Positions 14,034-16,589 of a DNA stretch of 16,589 nucleotides are shown in pieces. Source of the DNA: Verrucomicrobiota bacterium. GTDB lineage: Bacteria; Verrucomicrobiota; Verrucomicrobiia; Limisphaerales; UBA1096. The position numbers and the translations under genes were made by a program. Position 1 is the stretch's first letter. Each line of letters begins with the position of its first letter. The DNA lies in the NCBI GenBank assembly GCA_003972865.1, contig QOAX01000129.1, positions 1 to 16,589 on the forward strand, given 5' to 3'. Below the pieces are notes generated by a model. It was not told the DNA's origin, ran no database searches, and saw only the letters and a program-made list of their open reading frames with translations.

Positions 14034-15275
14034 TCACCGCACGTCGAGGCAAACGAGTTGGTTTCGGCCGCGGACATAGAGCCGACCGTTCGCCAGGGCC
14101 GGTTGGCTGCGCGCACCGGAGCCAACAACCTGGGCGCGGCTGATCTCCCTCCACCCGGCCGGGCTCGCTTGGCCAAGCACCAGTTCGCCGCTCTCCATCA
14201 GCGCCAGCAGCCGGCCGCCGCAGCGCAGCATCAGGCAGTCGCCGAAGTCATCCTCGCTCCAGCGCACTTTGCCTGTGGCCAACTCGACGCAGCGCAGCGC
14301 CGGTGTTGGCGGCGCATCCGCCCGCCCATGAGTGCCGTAGATAAAGCCGTCCCGGTGCATCACGCTTGTGTACTGGCTCGAGAGACTCGTGTCGTTCGAC
14401 CAAACCGTCTTATAGCCGTCGGTGGCCGCCTGCAACACGAGCGCGCCTGTGTTGTAGCTGGACGTGATAAAAATTCGTTCACCAACGACCAGTGGCGCGG
14501 CGGCATTCACCGAGGCATGGATTCGCGCGCGCCAACGGTTTTGAAAATCGACTTTCCCGTTGGCTGGATCAACCACGGCCAGGCCGGTGCGGGAGAAGAA
14601 TACAGCGCGGCGCTTGCCGTGCAGCGTGGCCATCACCGGCGACGAATAGCTGGCCTCGTCGTCGAGCGTTTTCCAGAGCAGTTTGCCATTGTTTTTGTCG
14701 AGCGCAATAATCCCGGCCCCCGCCTCGCCGCCGATGTTGAGCAGCACCGCGTTCCCCTCGACGAGCGGCGAGCAGGCCATGCCGAAAAACCCGTCGGAAG
14801 CGCGGTACGATTTCTGCGTGTCCACTTTCCAAACCGTTTTGCCGGTCGCAAAGTCGGTGCAGACCACGATGCCCTGCCCGCCCATCGTGTAAACCCTGTC
14901 CCCGACAATCGCCGGCGTGGCGCGCGGCCCGGCGGCGCTCCCGTAGCCGGCGACGAAGCTCGAGGCATAGTTGTTTTCCCAAAGCGTTTTGCCGGTCTTG
15001 GCGTCGAGGCACTCGATCGTGTCGTATCGGTTGACCTCGTGAAACAGGATGGCCCGGCCCTTGGCCACGACGACCCCGCTCATCCCAGCACTGATGTTTC
15101 TTTTGCACCACAACACCTTCGGCCCATCGCTTGGCCAGCCGCGCGTCAGTGCCTCGCCCGGATAAACCCCATCCCGGTTCGGCCCCAGATACTGCGGCCA
15201 ATCCGCCGCCTGCAGGCCAAGCGCAACAAAACCCAGCACGGACAAGTGACAAAAAAAACGTTTCTGCAACAACAT
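14034..15275 (-). CDS. Secreted PQQ-like beta-propeller protein
   Basis: Predicted periplasmic or exported beta-propeller of the PQQ-binding-like / WD40-like group abundant in PVC genomes. The start at ATG 15273-15275 yields a signal peptide (MLLQKRFFCHLSVLGFVALG, cleavage near LQA-ADW); the frame is open to 15320, but that would bury the signal. The mature protein begins ADWPQYLGPNRDGV, the usual opening of these proteins. Repeating blade motifs follow: LDAKTGKTLWENN, TDFATGKTVWKVD, ALDKNNGKLLWKT, VELATGKVRWSED, and the closing GRLYVRGRNQLVCLDVR. No catalytic residues for a true PQQ dehydrogenase are evident and no heme motif is present, so it may bind rather than oxidise. The function is unknown. 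The gene lies downstream of nadD on the same strand, with a repeat element between them. Confidence 0.85.
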   Translation of the reverse strand: MLLQKRFFCHLSVLGFVALGLQAADWPQYLGPNRDGVYPGEALTRGWPSDGPKVLWCKRNISAGMSGVVVAKGRAILFHEVNRYDTIECLDAKTGKTLWENNYASSFVAGYGSAAGPRATPAIVGDRVYTMGGQGIVVCTDFATGKTVWKVDTQKSYRASDGFFGMACSPLVEGNAVLLNIGGEAGAGIIALDKNNGKLLWKTLDDEASYSSPVMATLHGKRRAVFFSRTGLAVVDPANGKVDFQNRWRARIHASVNAAAPLVVGERIFITSSYNTGALVLQAATDGYKTVWSNDTSLSSQYTSVMHRDGFIYGTHGRADAPPTPALRCVELATGKVRWSEDDFGDCLMLRCGGRLLALMESGELVLGQASPAGWREISRAQVVGSGARSQPALANGRLYVRGRNQLVCLDVR

Positions 15276-15342
15276 GGCGAAGCAGCAAACTAGAGAATGT
15301 CGGCACTCAACGCGAGCCAAAGCCGATTTTCAGTTTTCAGCG

Positions 15343-15419
15343 GGGACGCAGATTTTTGGGATCGGCAGGATTTTCAGGATCAACTTATAATCCCACCAAT
15401 CTGCGTTCATCCGCGTCCC
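15343..15419. repeat. Imperfect inverted repeat, likely dispersed element
   Basis: GGGACGCAGATT (15343-15354) faces AATCTGCGT (15398-15406), and GGGACG (15343-15348) can alternatively pair with CGTCCC (15414-15419). The centre contains CAGGATTTTCAGGATCAA. On the minus strand this reads like the short AATCTGCGT / ATCCTG-rich intergenic repeats I recall from Verrucomicrobiota and related genomes. A triple GCTCAC-type run (about 15429-15447) adjoins it and reaches into the nadD stop region, so the last residues of NadD (KSEQ) come from it. Confidence 0.5.
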
Positions 15420-15437
15420 GTTTTTACCGCTCACGGC

Positions 15438-16022
15438 TCACTGCTCACTTTTATACGGATTGTCGTTTTTCAGCGACTCGGCGACGGCGCTTGGCACCAA
15501 GCCGTCGATCGCTTGCCCAAGCCGGAGCCGCTCGCGGATGGCGGACGACGATACCTCGAACGGCCAGCCGCGCAGCACTTGGCCGCGGAACGGCTCGGGG
15601 AAATCAGCGACTGCCTGGCCGGGGCGCGGCACGACGACAAACTCCGCCCGCTTGGCCAAGTCGGCGGCCTCACGCCATTGCGGCAGCGTCGGCACGTGGT
15701 CGGCGCCGATCAAATAATGCAGCTTGGCTTCAGGGTAGCGCCCGGCGTAGGCGCGGATCGTGTCGATCGAGTAGGACACGCCGTCGCGCTCGATTTCCTG
15801 CGGGTCAATCTCGCAGTCCTCACAGCCGGCAAAGGCCACGTGCAGCAGCAGCAGCCGAGCGGCGGCGGGCGCGGGCTGTTGCTCCGGCTTGAACGGCGAG
15901 CGCGCTGCGGGGACGATGAACAGCCGGTCGAGCGACAGTTCCTCCAGCGCCGCACGGGCCACCAGCACGTGGCCGTTGTGCACCGGGTCGAACGAGCCGC
16001 CAAAAAGTCCGATACGCTTCAT
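15438..16022 (-). CDS. nadD: Nicotinate-nucleotide adenylyltransferase
   Basis: Transfers AMP from ATP to nicotinate mononucleotide in NAD synthesis, in the cytoplasm. The start at ATG 16020-16022 gives MKRIGLFGGSFDPVHNGHVL, with the nucleotidyltransferase GGSFDPVHNGH motif at residues 8-18. The frame is open a further 28 codons upstream, but those lie in the hairpin array and are not family sequence. Further marks are the phosphate-binding VPAARSPFK, the family block YLIGADHVPTLPQW and the C-terminal SSSAIRERL (equivalent of ISSTxIR). The 194-aa length is normal. A palindrome copy (15649-15660) encodes DLAKRAEF. The C-terminal KSEQ falls in the adjoining repeat, so the tail may be slightly altered relative to relatives. 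Confidence 0.94.
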   Translation of the reverse strand: MKRIGLFGGSFDPVHNGHVLVARAALEELSLDRLFIVPAARSPFKPEQQPAPAAARLLLLHVAFAGCEDCEIDPQEIERDGVSYSIDTIRAYAGRYPEAKLHYLIGADHVPTLPQWREAADLAKRAEFVVVPRPGQAVADFPEPFRGQVLRGWPFEVSSSAIRERLRLGQAIDGLVPSAVAESLKNDNPYKSEQ

Positions 16023-16030
16023 TGCTGCAT

Positions 16031-16126
16031 GGGAAGCACACGCGGCCCGCGTGTGCATTTCGGCGTCTCGCCGAAATTTGCCCGGGCGGGCTGCCCGGGC
16101 CAGCACCCGGGCCGGGTGCGCTCCCC
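16031..16126. repeat. Array of four consecutive hairpins
   Basis: Four short inverted repeats stand nearly end to end. H1: GCACACGCG (16036-16044) with CGCGTGTGC (16048-16056), loop GCC. H2: ATTTCGGCG (16057-16065) with CGCCGAAAT (16069-16077), loop TCT. H3: GCCCGGGC (16080-16087) repeated at 16093-16100 (self-complementary), loop GGGCT. H4: GCACCCG (16103-16109) with CGGGTGC (16113-16119), loop GGC. The block is bounded by GGGAAGC on the left and GCGCTCCC on the right, themselves nearly complementary. It fills the gap between the cstA stop and the nadD start. Confidence 0.85.
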
Positions 16127-16134
16127 TTTTGTGT

Positions 16135-16589
16135 TCATGCCGGCTGTCGGTCGAGGGCGTTTTCCTCTATCACGCCTTTGACTCTCGGGAACAATTTCAC
16201 CGCCTCGACGATCATCCAGATTTCCAGCGCGATGGTGGCAAGCCCGATCCCGCCGAGCAGGTAATTGGGTTGCTCCGCCACCAGCCAGCCGGGCGCGACG
16301 AAGAGTTGATGGATCATCGCCCACAACGGCATTATGAGCATGAACACTGTCGGGATGACGAGAAACCAAATCGTGCGCCCGCGACGCCACAGGTAAAACG
16401 TGATCACGATGAATGACAGCCCGGCGAGCAGTTGGTTTGTCGCGCCGAAGAGCGGCCAGAGGATGAGCCCGCCCTTGCCGGCGTTGGCGACGCTCCACTC
16501 GGCTCCGCCCGGGGGCACGGCGGCCATGGCGGTGGCAATCGCCACGGCGAAGATGGTTGCGGCGTGTTTGTTTTGCAGCAGGGCAAACG
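16135..16589 (-). CDS. cstA: Carbon starvation protein CstA family, C-terminal part (5' end outside window)
   Basis: Integral inner-membrane protein of the CstA family, linked to peptide or pyruvate uptake under carbon limitation in characterised bacteria. Only the last 150 residues are present; the frame runs open to the window end. The family block GKGGLILWPLFGATNQLLAG is followed by hydrophobic helices (LSFIVITFYLW, TIWFLVIPTVFMLIMPLWAM, LLGGIGLATIALEIWMIVEA), consistent with C-terminal transmembrane segments. The upstream codons in the same frame (FALLQNKHAATIFAVAIATA) continue a helix, so the GTG at 16545 is internal and not a start. It ends ENALDRQPA, then stop, immediately before the hairpin array. 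It probably shares an mRNA with nadD unless the array terminates transcription. Confidence 0.88.
   Translation of the reverse strand, partial: FALLQNKHAATIFAVAIATAMAAVPPGGAEWSVANAGKGGLILWPLFGATNQLLAGLSFIVITFYLWRRGRTIWFLVIPTVFMLIMPLWAMIHQLFVAPGWLVAEQPNYLLGGIGLATIALEIWMIVEAVKLFPRVKGVIEENALDRQPA

Noticed and set aside
13271..14176. A 301-codon minus-strand frame opposite the ABC ATPase domain
   Set aside because: It covers intact Walker and signature motifs on the other strand and lacks recognisable domains.
14058..15293. A 411-codon plus-strand frame opposite the PQQ-like gene
   Set aside because: It is antisense to a clear signal-peptide propeller gene. Its translation is Arg/Ala/Pro-rich and matches no family, so it is a GC-rich shadow.
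16031..16126. Reading the hairpin array as a CRISPR or as a plain terminator
   Set aside because: The stems differ in sequence, there are no equal spacers and no cas genes, and the T-run after the last stem is 4 bases after a CTCCC stretch, so neither model fits well.
1..16589. tRNA, rRNA, transposase, integrase or phage genes
   Set aside because: None was recognised on reading the window. A covariance-model scan would be needed to exclude small RNAs.

Overview
The window reads as a chromosomal segment of a Verrucomicrobiota-like bacterium (PVC superphylum). This rests on protein families rather than a marker gene. There is a very long secreted protein that joins a membrane-bound-dehydrogenase-like propeller, HEAT repeats and a C-terminal CxxCH heme site. 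A Tat-exported Gfo/Idh/MocA oxidoreductase sits next to an iduronate-2-sulfatase-like sulfatase, and there is a secreted PQQ-like propeller whose mature start reads ADWPQYLGPNRDG. Most of the DNA is GC-rich (about 60-65% in the lines I counted) and Shine-Dalgarno sequences are mostly weak or absent.

Layout: the end of ileS (1-787, +) is followed by a lower-GC stretch (788-1944). That stretch holds short coding-like debris, one unrecognised 173-aa gene (1304-1825, +) and a strong intrinsic terminator (1860-1890). The HEAT/heme protein lies on the minus strand (1945-5284) and is split into two reading frames by a 7-bp tandem duplication at 3453-3466; removing one copy restores a single frame. 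A divergent spacer with a 13-bp perfect stem-loop leads into a plus-strand run: Gfo/Idh oxidoreductase, sulfatase, PHP-type histidinol phosphatase, leuD, mnmA, acylphosphatase, metallophosphoesterase and an MsbA-like ABC exporter (5523-14002). Three genes follow on the minus strand: the PQQ-like protein (14034-15275), nadD (15438-16022) and the C-terminal part of cstA (16135 to the window end).

Function: the heme/HEAT protein, oxidoreductase and sulfatase probably serve secreted or periplasmic breakdown of sulfated polysaccharide or sugar; this is inferred from families and adjacency. The remaining genes are housekeeping: isoleucyl-tRNA charging, histidine and leucine synthesis, tRNA thiolation, NAD synthesis and lipid export.

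The most unusual signals are not genes. (1) A palindrome, CGCTTGGCCAAGCG and near variants, recurs across the window both inside and between genes; I count twelve copies of the 8-mer core TTGGCCAA where roughly 0.2 would be expected. It is absent from the low-GC islet. (2) A compact cassette of four consecutive hairpins lies between cstA and nadD (16031-16126). (3) A dispersed-repeat-like inverted repeat lies between nadD and the PQQ-like gene (15343-15419). I saw no tRNA, rRNA, CRISPR array, transposase or phage gene.
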